Assembly: GCA_029718625.1 (NCBI GenBank)
Contig: CM056379.1
Coordinates: forward strand, 59,113,626-59,177,625
Length of the DNA stretch: 64,000 nt
Direction: 5' to 3'
Source: Synaphobranchus kaupii
Taxonomy: Eukaryota > Chordata > Actinopteri > Anguilliformes > Synaphobranchidae
Shown: positions 10,546 to 22,266 of the stretch, piece by piece
Position numbering within the stretch: position 1 is the first letter of the stretch
Layout: every line of letters starts with the position of its first letter
Made by a program: the position numbers and the translations under genes
Notes under the pieces: generated by a model
Told to the model about the DNA's origin: nothing
What the model saw: only the letters and a program-made list of their open reading frames with translations
Database searches by the model: none

Positions 10546-11953
10546 TTTTAAGGCCTTGAAAAAAAAGGTGTGTTCTCACTTTTTTTTTCAGGACCGGAAA
10601 TGTTATACCTTCATTCAGATGTAGCATCATATTGTAGTTTGCTAGAAATTCTAACTTCTAAAAAAATGATGTAAGATTGTTTCAGTCGAGAGAGATATGA
10701 CTATATTTTGTTGAAATTTGTTAATATAATGTGCCTATAATTTATAGATACATTTTCTTGACACAAATATGCTCATTCCATTCATTTGAACATGCTCTAC
10801 TTGAAATAATATATTGCTTGTCAGACTAAAAATAGTCAGGGACAGGTGCTATTCTTACAAACAGGTTGCACTATGTCATTACATTTGTTTTACTAACTGA
10901 ACATCTCAGTGTGATAGCCCTTGCTCTGGAATTAAACTGATCATTACAATTATCCCTGAGATTCTTATTGAGGTGGGGAAAAGGCAATATCTCCACCACC
11001 AATGGTTATACAGAGAGTACATTCCTGGTCATTGCCAAATAAAAATAAAAAACTGTTTCAGCTAACCTAAATACAGAGATCTGCAAACAAGACATCACTC
11101 TTTTTAGGTGCTCTTACTGCCAAACAGCCTCACTGTGTAAAAGTGGATAACTTGTCTATCTGCCATGGCCCTCAGACATGCCTCTCACATTCATATCTTC
11201 TCACTTTTCTCCTTATGCTATAAATATCATTGACGACTCCTATACAAAGAGATAGCAGAGCACAGTCCCAATAAGTCTATCTGGCTGCTCGACTTAGCAC
11301 ATGTCCATCTTGCCTAAAAAAGCTGACAGTTTTCTCTCAACACAGACTAATATTTAGGACCTCATCCTTGCTACTACTCAGTATACTATACCATACTGTA
11401 CTTGCCAGAGTGGGAGGTCAGATTAGCTTCTAACCCCTCCCCAACCCAATTCTCTATCAACACATCAAACTAAATTAAGCATCATTACATAAAATGTGAG
11501 ATGGTCTCACCAGAGAAATGACAAGGGTTGCAATGGCCTGAATTTAATTAACATTTGTCTTTAATTTTGACTAACAAATAAATACATGCCCTTTTCAGAA
11601 TGTGCCATACTGTGTTTCTGAATAAAATAAACGTTAAGAAGACTAGCATTTAATTGTTGTCTTTTTTCAAAATGGTATGTTTTTAGAAAAATATAACAAA
11701 CTCATTGTCAATGTCAAGAGCCATATTTTCACAGACATAATGGTTACAATGGTAACAATGTTACTATTGGGGTGTTCTAACAAGGCTAAGCAGGGCTTGT
11801 AATTGTTACGTCCCAAAATCAACCTGCGTTGCAATAACCAGGTGTACAGTAGTGGAGGTAACACTAAGCCACTTAAATGCAAACCACAACCTCAAAGACA
11901 AACCCAGTCAAGCACATTTAAAAGACAAAATGTTTAATAACACAAACACTTAT
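10546..11953. other. no gene recognised
   Basis: AT-rich single-copy-looking sequence, no long ORF, no repeat recognised. Confidence 0.5.
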
Positions 11954-13841
11954 GGGGCCCTATCTTGGCGCTAAGTCCATTTAGGGTGTGTCCAAGTCTA
12001 CTTTTGCTATTTTAACGGCGTATTTTTTGGGCGCTAAGCACGGCGCAAGGTGCAACTGGGCTGAACCTAGTCTCTTCATTAATTATAGGTGTGTCTTGGG
12101 CGTGACATGCAATAAACCAATCAAAATGTCATATCCCATTCCCTTTAAAAGCCTGCTTTTCCACCTTGGCGGATTGCTTATGATGGCGAAACAGACATGC
12201 TTGTGCGTGTTTAGTGCGATCAAGGAATCGGCTATATGGATCAGTAGCAGTAGTAGTATTATGAGTTCCCGGTAATTCCTGACAGTGCTGTTTACGAAAT
12301 ATATGCTGTTAAATTTCGTTAAAAGCACCTACAACAGCTGAGAATAAGCGACCAATTGCTTCCTTCTCACCTTAGAAAGCGCCAAATTAGCCTGCTTGTT
12401 TAACGAATTTCGTTTGATTATGCAATGAACTCATGTTCAAGCTTCATCCGAAGTTCATTAGGACACCTGCATTCTAATTTTGATTAATAACATAACTCAC
12501 GTTATTTTGCCTTAATGATGACACTAAATACAACAAATCTGTCAGGTTGGCAACCCATAGGTTCAGCATATTTTCCCTTGTTTTATAATGTCCTGCTTAT
12601 GGAAATGTGACCGACCTGTTTAACTGGTAGCGTAATACTTTAAAATGATTCACTTTCCCAGGAAGACCGTGAAAAGTGCGATGTACAGCAGGGGAAACAG
12701 ACCTGCTCCTGTAAAGCGAACATGCAGATAATGGAATTAAAATTAATTGTAAATTAATTGTGTAAAGTGCTGCAAATTTCGTTTCTAATTAGACACTTAG
12801 TTCTCTTTAAAATCTTTTGTTCAAGTTATGGAATAACAGGTGAAATCAGCGGGGTTTTAATAAGCTGAGGGTATGGAAACCTTGTCACTGTAATTAAAAA
12901 AATATGAAGGACGAAGTATAGCTAAGGTTAGCCTACAATTCAGTTAACATGATGACATTTATCTCCGTTTTTTAACCATAGTTTATCGAAAAAAACATTA
13001 TGCACAGCGAGTCCGCTGTAGCCTAGGCTATTTGAAAAACAATAAAAGCAATATTCACTGGACAATGTTTTGAACTTTTTTCAGTCACAAACCATTGTAT
13101 TTACTTACAGGCTGTATTCCTAGATAAACAGAGCTGTATTGTAATGACATGTGAAGCGCATTTTCAGAACGCAAATGTCCGTCTATTGCAAAACGCAAGT
13201 TTTCCATTGAATGACAATTCACGCATTAGGTGCAAATGACAATTTGCGCATTAGGCTTGATATAGGTGTTATCAGCTCCTTTTTAATGGATAGCCATTGT
13301 CCCGTACCATCGCACATCGCCTGGATGTTGATGGAGTGGGCTGAGAGCAATGTAATGTGGCATCGTTTCCCTTCGCTGAGGGAAAGGTATGTATGGAACC
13401 TTTTATTATTATGCATTTTTGATATAGCCTACACAATAATAATATTTCACATTGTGATCTAGATATTTTAGTCATGCTTGTGCACGCCCCTGTGTGTAAC
13501 AGACAGGAGGGTATGCGCGTTGTGCACACGCCTATGTAGACGCACTTATATGCGCCGTTAAAATAACATGTAAACAACTGCGACATGACTTTAGCCAGGT
13601 TTGTGGTGGTTCTAGCGCAAGCGCTGTCTGCTGGCTCAAGATAGCAATACGCCAAAAAGAATCCTGGCCACTCCTCATCTTAAAACCAACACGCCCAGTT
13701 CACTTGTGATGGCGCAAGAATACATGCTAGTTAAAGGACGTGAGCGCTAGGCGTTATTATGGACCTAGCGCCGGGTGTAAGATAGCAAAGACACTTGCAT
13801 TTGGGTTAGCGCCGCTCTGCGCCGGGTGTAAGATAGGGCCC
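11954..13841. mobile_element. DNA transposon with GGGCCCTATCTT ends, non-autonomous
   Basis: The left end GGGGCCCTATCTTGGCGC and right end (GGTGTAAGATAGGGCCC) are inverted, and an AT dinucleotide flanks each side (11952-53 and 13842-43). No transposase frame survives in 1.9 kb. The AT duplication and G-rich ends fit what is reported for ISL2EU-type elements, but that assignment is inference. Two further partial copies lie at 19312-20575 and 27247-27949. Confidence 0.75.
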
Positions 13842-14629
13842 ATGGTAGTAACTAGCTATTCTATAAACATATGACAATTCAACAATATTTACAGATACAC
13901 AGGCTGCAAGCTCTCACCGGGCAGCAAGTGGCCAAAATCAGACCCACGTCCAGATTGCAAAGGGGTCCTCTCTTCCTGATCTAGCGAGAATGTTGCTTAG
14001 GTGTTATTTAGTAGCAATCAGTCCAGTCATGGGCTATCTACTGTCGTCTGTTTTTCAACCGAGGTTAATTGTATAACAATCTGTAAGCTCAGATCAGTAG
14101 TAGTAGCGTTTTGAAGGTTGTGCTGTTTGCTAGCATCAGGTTGCTTGAACTCCCTGATGCAGCTGGAGACGGTATATATCCTCCTACATCTTTTAACCCC
14201 CGTTGCACCACGACGGTCCTCGGCGTCCCCAGTTACGTTCATCTTTTCATATACTGCGACGTCCACGTCTCCACGTAGGCTATCTCCTGAAGATGGTTGC
14301 CAGGCAACAGCGTGCATCCTCCCTCCAGCGCAGCTCCCAGGATCTCCGTACAGGACCGTGATGTCAGCATCTCCACCTGTAGGGGAGACACAAACAAACA
14401 CAGCAGCCCAAAAGCCAAAACGAAACGCAAAGCAGGGGAAATGGAAAACATAGGAATGTTACAGTAATATATAGTTTCTCCTATAACAATTATGTGTCAT
14501 TTAATCCAGTATGTGGCGTGGTTTCAATTGAGGTGTGATGAGGTGCACGATTAATTACCTATTGTTATGAAAATTAAATGTGCATATCATTCATGTATCC
14601 TTTGAAAAGAGTATGAATAAGGAAGGAGT
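13842..14629. other. no gene recognised; CpG-richer patch at 14150-14400
   Basis: The patch is open on both strands. On the minus strand a pyrimidine-rich tract ending in CCCTACAG precedes the open stretch at about 14378, so it could be a small exon, but no protein family is recognisable. Confidence 0.3.
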
Positions 14630-15000
14630 GCATTTTCAAAACTCCCCCATATCATTGAGACACTATGTCAAGGGGAGGCAGCAGATATAATGCATAAGTT
14701 TTCCTTTTACCTGTAGTAGCAATAGACATGAATACACTGTAATTTGCCTAGGTATCGCACAGTTGAACCCCAGCAATATTTTCTATGACGCTTATTTCAT
14801 ATAAGTGGCACTATATCTTTGGGTCCCAGGTTTTCAAAACAACCCCATATCATTGAGACACTTTGTCCATGAGAGGCATCAGAGCATGATACGTACAGTA
14901 TGTGATGCATTCACCTCTACATGTAGTATGTACTAATACACTCTCATTCACACACAATAATACCAGCCATATTTCCATGGTGCTTATTTGACTTAGGTTA
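14630..15000 (+). repeat. diverged direct duplication, about 196-bp spacing
   Basis: CCCCATATCATTGAGACACT, then TGTC-A-G-GAGGCA-CAGA, recur at 14644 and 14840. Each is followed by matching AATACACT, CAGC-ATATTT and TG-TGCTTATTT blocks. Two units only, clearly old. Confidence 0.6.
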
Positions 15001-15794
15001 CACAGTTAACGTTAAGGTTTTCACAGAATTAATGAAGTGATGCATTTTAAATGATTCAAATTTAAACTTTTTCTCGATGGAAACAATATTGAAAAAACTG
15101 GGAGAAAAAAGGCAGACATTATTTACATGCAAATTACACTTACCCCTTTCTAACAGAAATGATTGTTTCACAATGCATATGTTTGAAATTTTAATTTAAA
15201 TGCAAATTTTTAGCGTGTTGTAAAAACACACAGTTTATACGTTAATTTAATGTTCGTTTTTATAATAAATAAATTAAGTTATGAAGTTATCTTTTGTATT
15301 GGCTTTAAATTTGTATATTGTCGTCTTGTATTATTATTTTTATTATTATTATTCCCTTTCTTCCAAAGGCAATTCCTCCTACAGATAAACCTAGGGTAGT
15401 ACAGTTGAACACTTTTTGCTTTTTGCATTAGCATACAAAAATGATTGATCGAATACATCAGATTTTTGTACATATGTCTCTTGTATAATTCTGCCAACCA
15501 ATTTAATGTCAAAATGTATGTAATTCCACAATTAGTGTGTAAAGACAAGGAATAGCCTACATTTCTTACAATTGTCTTCGCTTCAGGGACAGTTGGAACG
15601 GTGCCCAACAAACCTTAGGTAACCGAAAATGCTATAGATCAATAATAAACAAGACAGATAGCTTCTTAAAATCTTACTGGTAGCCTATTTACACGTTTTT
15701 AAAGAAGATTGCAATAGACTTTTTCAAGCTATTTATTTTCGGGAAAAAAAAATCTTTCCAAAGTTGCGCAGCAGTAGGCTAGTCCAAACACAAT
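15001..15794. other. no gene recognised
   Basis: AT-rich. A short ATT-rich simple repeat lies near 15331-15352. No coding pattern. Confidence 0.5.
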
Positions 15795-16284
15795 CAGGGG
15801 CGCGTTTCCCAAAAGCATCGTAAGGCTAAGACGCTCGTAAAACCCTTTGTACAAAGTTTCTTGAACTTTGGGTGCGTTTCCCAAAAGCATCTTAATTTAA
15901 GACGCTATTAGAAATGCTCGTAGATTAACGATTACTCCAGACCAGTCGTAGACGGTTAAGTGCGTTTTAGGAGCCTATAAATCACATACTTTATTAGATT
16001 TTTCGCGTAAGTGTTCATTTATTTTTACGGTTAACATGACCACTGATTGTTTTTGTTTTTTTATAGCGACCTTAGATGCAACAATATTTACTTTTATTTA
16101 TTTATATTTACTTATTTTTATATATTTGGAAATTACCCATAAAAGCCATTCCTTAAATAGCCCTATAAACAAATAAGATTGAGACAAGTAAAATTGGTGG
16201 GAAAAAATTTTTTATTGCATATTTTATTTCAAAAGAAACTTTTGACGTGCCTAACCGGCCCGGTTATCGGGAAACGCGGCCCAG
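15795..16284. mobile_element. MITE with CAGGGGCGCGTTTCCC ends
   Basis: Inverted ends (CAGGGGCGCGTTTCCC and GGGAAACGCGGCCCAG) enclose 490 bp. The interior matches 39400-40241 in the opposite orientation: TCCAGACCAGTCGTAGA, GGCTATTTAAGGAATGGC (reverse strand), then GACGTGCCTAACCGG. The end style is hAT-like. I could not find a convincing target duplication. Confidence 0.75.
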
Positions 16285-16325
16285 CTTGTGTTAACTACAT
16301 TAGTTACTAGCTAGCTGTTGTAGGG

Positions 16326-16390
16326 ACAGTTTTACTTTCTCTCCTGGTCTCAGGGCTGAAGTAACCTACTAACAACTAGAAAGGTTGCTC
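16326..16390 (+). repeat. isolated monomer of the 18-19 kb minisatellite
   Basis: Contains TTTCTCTCCTGGTCTCAGGG, then CTGAAGTAACCTA, matching the array units at 17996-19311, about 1.6 kb upstream of the array. Confidence 0.8.
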
Positions 16391-16734
16391 GGAGAGCGCA
16401 TCCCTCCGCCCATGCTGCATGTTGATGCATGTACCGTAAAATCAGGTATACATTGATAAGCAGTTGGAATTAGTTTTGAAGATTTGTTGGGATTATTGAA
16501 GTGCTTTTACTACTGACTCTGCAGGGGAAGCTCATACCATGGGCAGAGAGAGTATGTATGGGTAAATATTTTCCATGTCAAAATGAAATGAAAACTAGTT
16601 AAATATGACAGGACTGACAGCAGTAATCTTGCATGGTGTTTGATCCATTTGTCCTTCTTTGTAGGCTATCAGAGATCATTTAGTAGGCCTAGAGTATAAT
16701 AAAATCTCAATAGAAGATACATTTTGACAATTAA

Positions 16735-16837
16735 CTGGGAATCAGTTTGAACGGGTGCTACCAGCCTGATCACGTGACCTCACATTCTGTTTCACTCCCA
16801 TATCACTCTGGTAGCACCCGTTCAAACTGATTCCCAG
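16735..16837. mobile_element. piggyBac-type MITE with TTAA flanks
   Basis: Arms of 32 bp pair exactly (CTGGGAATCAGTTTGAACGG on the left, its complement on the right) around a 39-bp centre. The element sits between TTAA at 16731-16734 and TTAA at 16838-16841, the piggyBac target signature. It has no coding sequence. The perfect arms suggest a fairly young copy. Confidence 0.85.
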
Positions 16838-16841
16838 TTAA

Positions 16842-17995
16842 TCACAACCGTTTAACTAATATGGGGCTGGGCTAATATGATGATTGTACCCACATGACTA
16901 ACCCATGTTTCATTGCTCAGATTGGTTGTAGGTCTATCCAATTCTGTGCAGAATAATTTTGGTCTGCAATCGTTGATAAGGTCCCTTGGAAATCCAAAAT
17001 GAATCGAGTTTCCAGTCAAACCCCATTAACTTTTTTCGAATTGGGCTTGGCGAAGCCAGGCTAATGTCATTATATCAAAATTTGTACATCTAATGTTCTT
17101 TTAACGATGTGAACAGAGTTCAATTGGCCATATTTAGCTAGCTAACTAACTAGCGTTTTTTACCTTTCTGTTGTGTGCGCAGGTAGTTCCCTGCAGCACC
17201 AACAGACAGAAAAAAAATGGAGCCACATTGGCTACGTTAACCATGTTATTTAAGTTATTTAATACTGGTTATTTAATTAATCTCAGGGTTAGCAAACTCA
17301 AAATTTTAACTAAACCCGCTTTCTGGAATACTCCCCCGAATAGTCAGTTACATCAACTACCCAAATCGGCAAGGCTACCAATAACACAGAGAAAAGGACC
17401 ACTTCACGTGAACAGAAACATGTAGCGTAATACTACGATTTTCAGAAATAATATGGTTATTATTACCTTATATTTTCCAAGTACCTCGAATGTCGAATGT
17501 AGAGCTGTTCCTGTTGTATCCAGCAGACTAGATGTAGTTTTTCTGAAAGAGCAAACTATTTATGCTCCGGGGTTTTAAACTTTACAGTTTAAAGTTGAAG
17601 ACTAGTTGAGGACTAGAAGAATGGGCAATGTAAGGCATATATTCTATTTACTAAACGAAAAGGCCAAAATTATTACACTAAAATAGAAAAACTATTCGTG
17701 GGCTTCAATTGCTGCCCACGTTTCACTGCCTCACTGCCTGACACCATCTAGTGGTCAAAATCACTAAACATGGCGGCGCCCCCATTGCAAAACATTGTAA
17801 ACGCGTATATATTTATATTTATTTCGAAAACCACTGATCAAATACGCTCCAAAATGTAATCGGTTCATCCTTGGCCCATACTACACATACATACTATACT
17901 ACACAGGTAGTTTTTACGTAATCCTGCCCACAAACAAACAAACAAACAAACAAACTCACCCACACCACCGAAAACATACCCTTCCGCCGGGAATA
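16842..17995. other. no gene recognised
   Basis: No coding pattern. A short CAAA simple repeat lies near 17935-17954, just before the minisatellite. Confidence 0.45.
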
Positions 17996-18935
17996 ATGAT
18001 TGCTCTGAGTGAAGTTCCAGTTTTTCTCCTGGTCTCAGGGCTGAAGTAACCTAACTCAAACTTGGCCTGAGGGCAGTTTCAGTCTCTCCTTGTCTCAGGG
18101 CTGCAATAACCTTCTAAAACTAATGATTGCTCTGGGCAAAGTTTCAGTTTCTCTCCTGGTCTCAGGGATGAAGTAACCTAACGCATACTTGGTCTGAGGG
18201 CAGTTTCAGTCTCTCTCCTGGTCTCAGGGATGAAGTAACCTAACTCATACTTGGTCTGAGGGCAGTTTCAGTCTCTCTCCTGGTCTCAGGGATGAAGTAA
18301 CCTAACTCATACTTGGTCTGAGGGCAGTTTCAGTCTCTCTCCTGGTCTCAGGGATGAAGTAACCTAACGCATACTTGGTCTGAGGGCAGTTTCAGTCTCT
18401 CTCCTGGTCTCAGGGATGAAGTAACCTAACGCATACTTGGTCTGAGGGCAGTTTCAGTCTCTCTCCTGGTCTCAGGGATGAAGTAACCTAACGCATACTT
18501 GGTCTGAGGGCAGTTTCAGTCTCTCTCCTGGTCTCAGGGATGAAGTAACCTAACTCATACTTGGTCTGAGGGCAGTTTCCGTCTCTCTCCTGGTCTCAGG
18601 GATGAAGTAACCTAACTCATACTTGGTCTGAGGGCAGTTTCAGTCTCTCTCCTGGTCTCAGGGATGAAGTAACCTAACGCATACTTGGTCTGAGGGCAGT
18701 TTCAGTCTCTCTCCTGGTCTCAGGGATGAAGTAACCTAACGCATACTTGGTCTGAGGGCAGTTTCAGTCTCTCTCCTGGTCTCAGGGATGAAGTAACCTA
18801 ACTCATACTTGGTCTGAGGGCAGTTTCAGTCTCTCTCCTGGTCTCAGGGATGAAGTAACCTAACGCATACTTGGTCTGAGGGCAGTTTCAGTCTCTCTCC
18901 TGGTCTCAGGGCTGAAGTAACCTAACTCATATTTT
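17996..18935 (+). repeat. 62-bp minisatellite, forward arm, about 15 units
   Basis: Thirteen regular units start every 62 bp from 18151 to 18895 with CTCTCCTGGTCTCAGGG. Two looser units precede them (about 18025 and 18087). The first carries GCTCTGAGTGAAGTT, a block typical of the longer reverse-arm unit. Units differ mainly at G/T in AACGCAT versus AACTCAT, with variants interspersed, which suggests repeated local duplication. Confidence 0.95.
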
Positions 18936-18939
18936 TGTT

Positions 18940-19311
18940 GAGCAAGCATGAGTGTTAGTAGGTTAGTTCCGCCCTGAGACCAGGAGAGAAGCTAAAACTT
19001 CACTCGGAGCAAGCATGAGTGTTAGTAGGTTACTTCAGCCCTGAGACCAGGAGAGAAGCTAAAACTTCACTCGGAGCAAGCATGAGTGTTAGTAGGTTAC
19101 TTTAGCCCTGAGACCAGGAGAGAAGCTAAAACTTCACTCGGAGCAAGCATGAGTGTTAGTAGGTTACTTCAGCCCTGAGACCAGGAGAGAAGCTAAAACT
19201 TCACTCGGAGCAAGCATGAGTGTTAGTAGGTTAGTTCCACCCTGAGACCAGGAGATAGACTGAAACCGCCCTCAGACCAAATATGAGTTAGGTTACTTCA
19301 GCCCTGAGACC
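18940..19311 (-). repeat. 67-bp minisatellite, reverse arm, about five units
   Basis: Units begin at 18940, 19007, 19074, 19141 and 19208. Their minus strand reads CTTCTCTCCTGGTCTCAGGG, so they are the same core as the forward arm in opposite orientation, with a 67-bp period and a spacer (GAGCAAGCATGAGTGTTAG). The last part (19240-19311) resembles the 62-bp type. The two arms meet at 18935-18940 with no unrelated sequence between them. Confidence 0.93.
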
Positions 19312-20575
19312 GGGGGCTCTATCTTGGCGATCTTGGCGCTTGGTCTAAGCGCATGGCGTAAAGTCCATTTTGGGCGCATCCAAGTCCACTTTTGATATTT
19401 TAACGGCGTGTTTTTTGGGCACTAAGCACGGACGTGCAAATGGGCTGAACCTAGTCGCTTCATTAATTATAGGTGTGTCTTGGGCGTGATATGCAATAAA
19501 CCAATCCAAATGTCATATCCCATTCCCTTTAAAAGCCTGCTTTTCCACTTAGGCTAAATGGAGTGTGATCAATATTATTCGGACTAACCATTAGCCTATG
19601 AGTTCCCGGTAATTCCCAACAGGGCTGTTATTTTACAAAATATATGCGGTTAAATTTCGTTAAAAGGACCTGCAACAGCTGAGAATAAGCTATCAATGGC
19701 TTCAGTCTCACCTTAGAGAACGCCAAATTAGCCTGCTTGTTCAGCGAATTTCGTTTGATTATGCAATGAAAGTGTCACACATCAATTCCATGAGGCTGTT
19801 CTCATGGAGTTCTCGAATTAATAACATAAATACAGTTATTTTGCCTTAATGATGACGCTAAATACAATAAAGCTGTCAGGTTGGCAACCCATATGTTCAT
19901 GCATATTTCCCCTTGTTTAATAATGTCCTGTTTATGGAAATGTGACCAACCTGTTTTACTCATAGCGTAATGCTTTAAAACAATCCACTTTCCCAGGAAG
20001 ACCGTGCAACTTACAGCAGGGGAAACAGAAAACATGCAGCGCACATGCAGAGAATGGCATTAAAATTAATTGTGAATTAATTGTTCAAATTTGTTTTCGT
20101 TTCTAATTAGACGCTTAGTTCTCTTTAAAATCGTTTTGTTCAGTTATGGAATAACGGGTGTAATCAGCTGGGTTTTAATAAACTGACAGTATGGAAACCT
20201 GGTCGTTGTAATTTTAAAAAATGAAGGACGAAGAATAGCTAAGGTTACAATTTAGTTAACATGGTGACATTTATCTCAGTTTTTTAACCATAGGCTATCG
20301 AAAAAACCTTATGCACAGTGAATCCGCTGTAGCCTAGGCTATTTGAAAAACAATAAATGCAATATTCACTGGACAAGGTTTTGAACTTTTTTCAGTCACA
20401 AACCATTCTATTTACTTACAGGCTGTATTCGTAGATAAACAGAGCTGTATTGTAATGACATCTGAAGCGCATTTTCAGAACTCAAATGTCCGTCTATTGC
20501 CGTGCGCGAGTTTTCCATTGAATGACAATTCACGCATTAGGTGTAAATGACAATTCGCGCATTAGGTTTGATATA
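19312..20575. mobile_element. second copy of the GGGCCCTATCTT transposon, truncated
   Basis: Follows 11954-13250 closely (TTTTAACGGCG, AAAGCCTGCTTTTCCAC, GTCAGGTTGGCAACCCATA, ACGCATTAGGTG) and stops at TTTGATATA, where a Tc1 element inserted. Sequence beyond the Tc1 element no longer matches, so the right half is lost. Its left end (GGGGGCTCTATCTTGGCG) directly abuts the minisatellite. Confidence 0.85.
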
Positions 20576-21475
20576 CAGATCCTTTCCAAAAAATTAGAAT
20601 ATCATGGAAAAGTTTTTTTTTTTTTCCATAATTCCATTCAAAAAGTGAAACTTTCATAGATTATAGATTCATTACACACAAAGTGAAATATTTCTAGGCT
20701 TTATTTGTTTCATTTTTCATAATTTTGGCTTACAGCTCCAGAAAACCCCCAAAACAGTATTTCAAGAATTTAGAATAGTGTGTTTACTTCAGTTATTTCA
20801 GAGAATGAATGTTTTAGACTGAGTGTCACACTATCATCTAATTTACTCAAAACACCTGCAAAGTTTATCTCAGTTTGGTTCAGTATGGGGAAGACTGCAG
20901 ACTTGACAATTGGCCAGAAGACCATCATTGACACCCTCCAGAAGATGGGTAAGCCACAAAAGGTCATCGCTAAGGAGGCTGGCTGTTAACAGAGTGCAGT
21001 GTCCAAGCATATTGATAGAAAGTTTAGTGGAAGGGAAAAATGTGGCAGGAGAAGGTGCACAAGCAAAAGAGATGACCGTAGGCTTCAGCGGATTGTCAAG
21101 CAAAGACGATTCCAAAATTTGGCCGAGATGCAGAGGGAGTGGACTGAGGCTGGAGTCAGTGCTTCAAAAACCACCACGTACAGACGTATCCGGGACATGG
21201 GCTACAACTGTCGGATTCCTCGAGTTAAGCCACTCCACTCATTCTCTGAAATAACTGAAGTAAATGTTGATTTTCGACACACTATTCTAATTTCTTGAAA
21301 TACTGTTTTGGGGGTTTTCTGGAGCTGTAAACCAAAATTATGAAAAATGAAAGGGTAGAAATATTTCACTTTGTGTGTAATGAATCTATAATCTATGAAA
21401 GTTTCACTTTTTGAATGGAATTATGGAAAAAAAAAAAACTTTTCCATGATATTCTAATTTTTTGGAAAGGATCTG
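20576..21475 (+). mobile_element. Tc1-like transposon, internally deleted
   Basis: Long inverted ends start CAGATCCTTTCCAAAAAATT and pair over about 200 bp. TA dinucleotides flank both sides (20574-75 and 21476-77), the Tc1/mariner target. It inserted into the GGGCC-type element at 19312. Only the DNA-binding half of the transposase gene remains. Confidence 0.92.
20885..21235 (+). pseudogene. Tc1 transposase N-terminal DNA-binding part
   Basis: From the ATG, MGKTADLTIGQKTII, then GKPQKVIAKEAGC match the paired-like helix-turn-helix of Tc1 transposases, which binds the inverted ends. A TAA stop follows. The same frame continues with SAVSKHI and KTTTYRRIRDMGY, the second helix-turn-helix and the start of the linker. 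The whole DDE catalytic domain is deleted. One stop and one large deletion make it inactive. Confidence 0.88.
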
Positions 21476-21477
21476 TA

Positions 21478-21954
21478 TATTTCCAGAAACATATGCACAC
21501 TCCTGGGCCACGTCTGTGACCGGGGATTTCTGGACTCGGATATTCCAGATTAGGAGAAGTGGACAGCCATGTCTGTTAATTTATGGCAAGTTTCTGCAAA
21601 TGGCCAGATAGTCTGTTTTCAGATTTCTGCACTGTAATGTCCGCCCCGCAAAAACAGTTATTCATGCAGTGTTTATACCTTAGCTTCACACCAAGAACTG
21701 GATCCAGCAACCGTGGCTTAGATTAACTTGAAAGGTGTACTCTTAATTAGCACTAGTCACAGGAACATAAATGTACTTTTTTACCAAATCTGACAAAATG
21801 CTGTACCAATCATCCTTCAGGCAATCAAATTCAATAGGAATGCAAGGGATTGTGTAGGGATTGGTGATGAGGTGCGGAGAGCCAGTTTTGTGGGAATTTG
21901 GCCAGGATACTAGGGTTAACACCCCTATTCTTTTAAAAAGTGCCATGGGATCTT
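21478..21954. other. no gene recognised
   Basis: No coding pattern or repeat recognised. Confidence 0.45.
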
Positions 21955-22266
21955 TAAGTTAAGTTATACTTTATTGAATCCGTGGGGTAATTTGTCCTCT
22001 GCATTTGACCCATCCTAGCTACTTGTGGGCAGCCACAGTGCAGCGCCCGGGGATCAACTCCAGTTCTGACGCCAAGGTCAAGGACAATGGCAGGAGTTTA
22101 CCTAACCTGACATACATGTCTTTGGTGTGGGAGGAAACCGGAGTGCCCGGAGGGGGCCCACGCGAACACGGGGATAACATGCAAGCTCCACGCAGAGAGG
22201 ACCAGGAGCTCAGAGCCTCTTTCTTGCGAGGCGACAGTGCTAACCACTGCACCACCGTGCCGCCTG
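21955..22266 (-). mobile_element. tRNA-headed SINE-like repeat, minus strand
   Basis: On the minus strand it starts GGCGGCACGGTGGTGCAGTG, then GTTAGCACTGTCGCC, a tRNA-like A-box region, followed by TTTCCTCC-CAC-CCAAAGACATG blocks typical of an abundant fish repeat. It ends near 21960 in an AAAGTATAACTT-type tail. Exact family not assigned. Confidence 0.6.

Noticed and set aside
14027..14401. Possible small exon on the minus strand with a CCCTACAG acceptor-like site
   Set aside because: Open in more than one frame, no family motif and no donor or neighbouring exon that fits; kept only as a remark.
17996..19311. CRISPR array
   Set aside because: Units are contiguous tandem repeats with no unique spacers, in a eukaryotic transposon-rich context.
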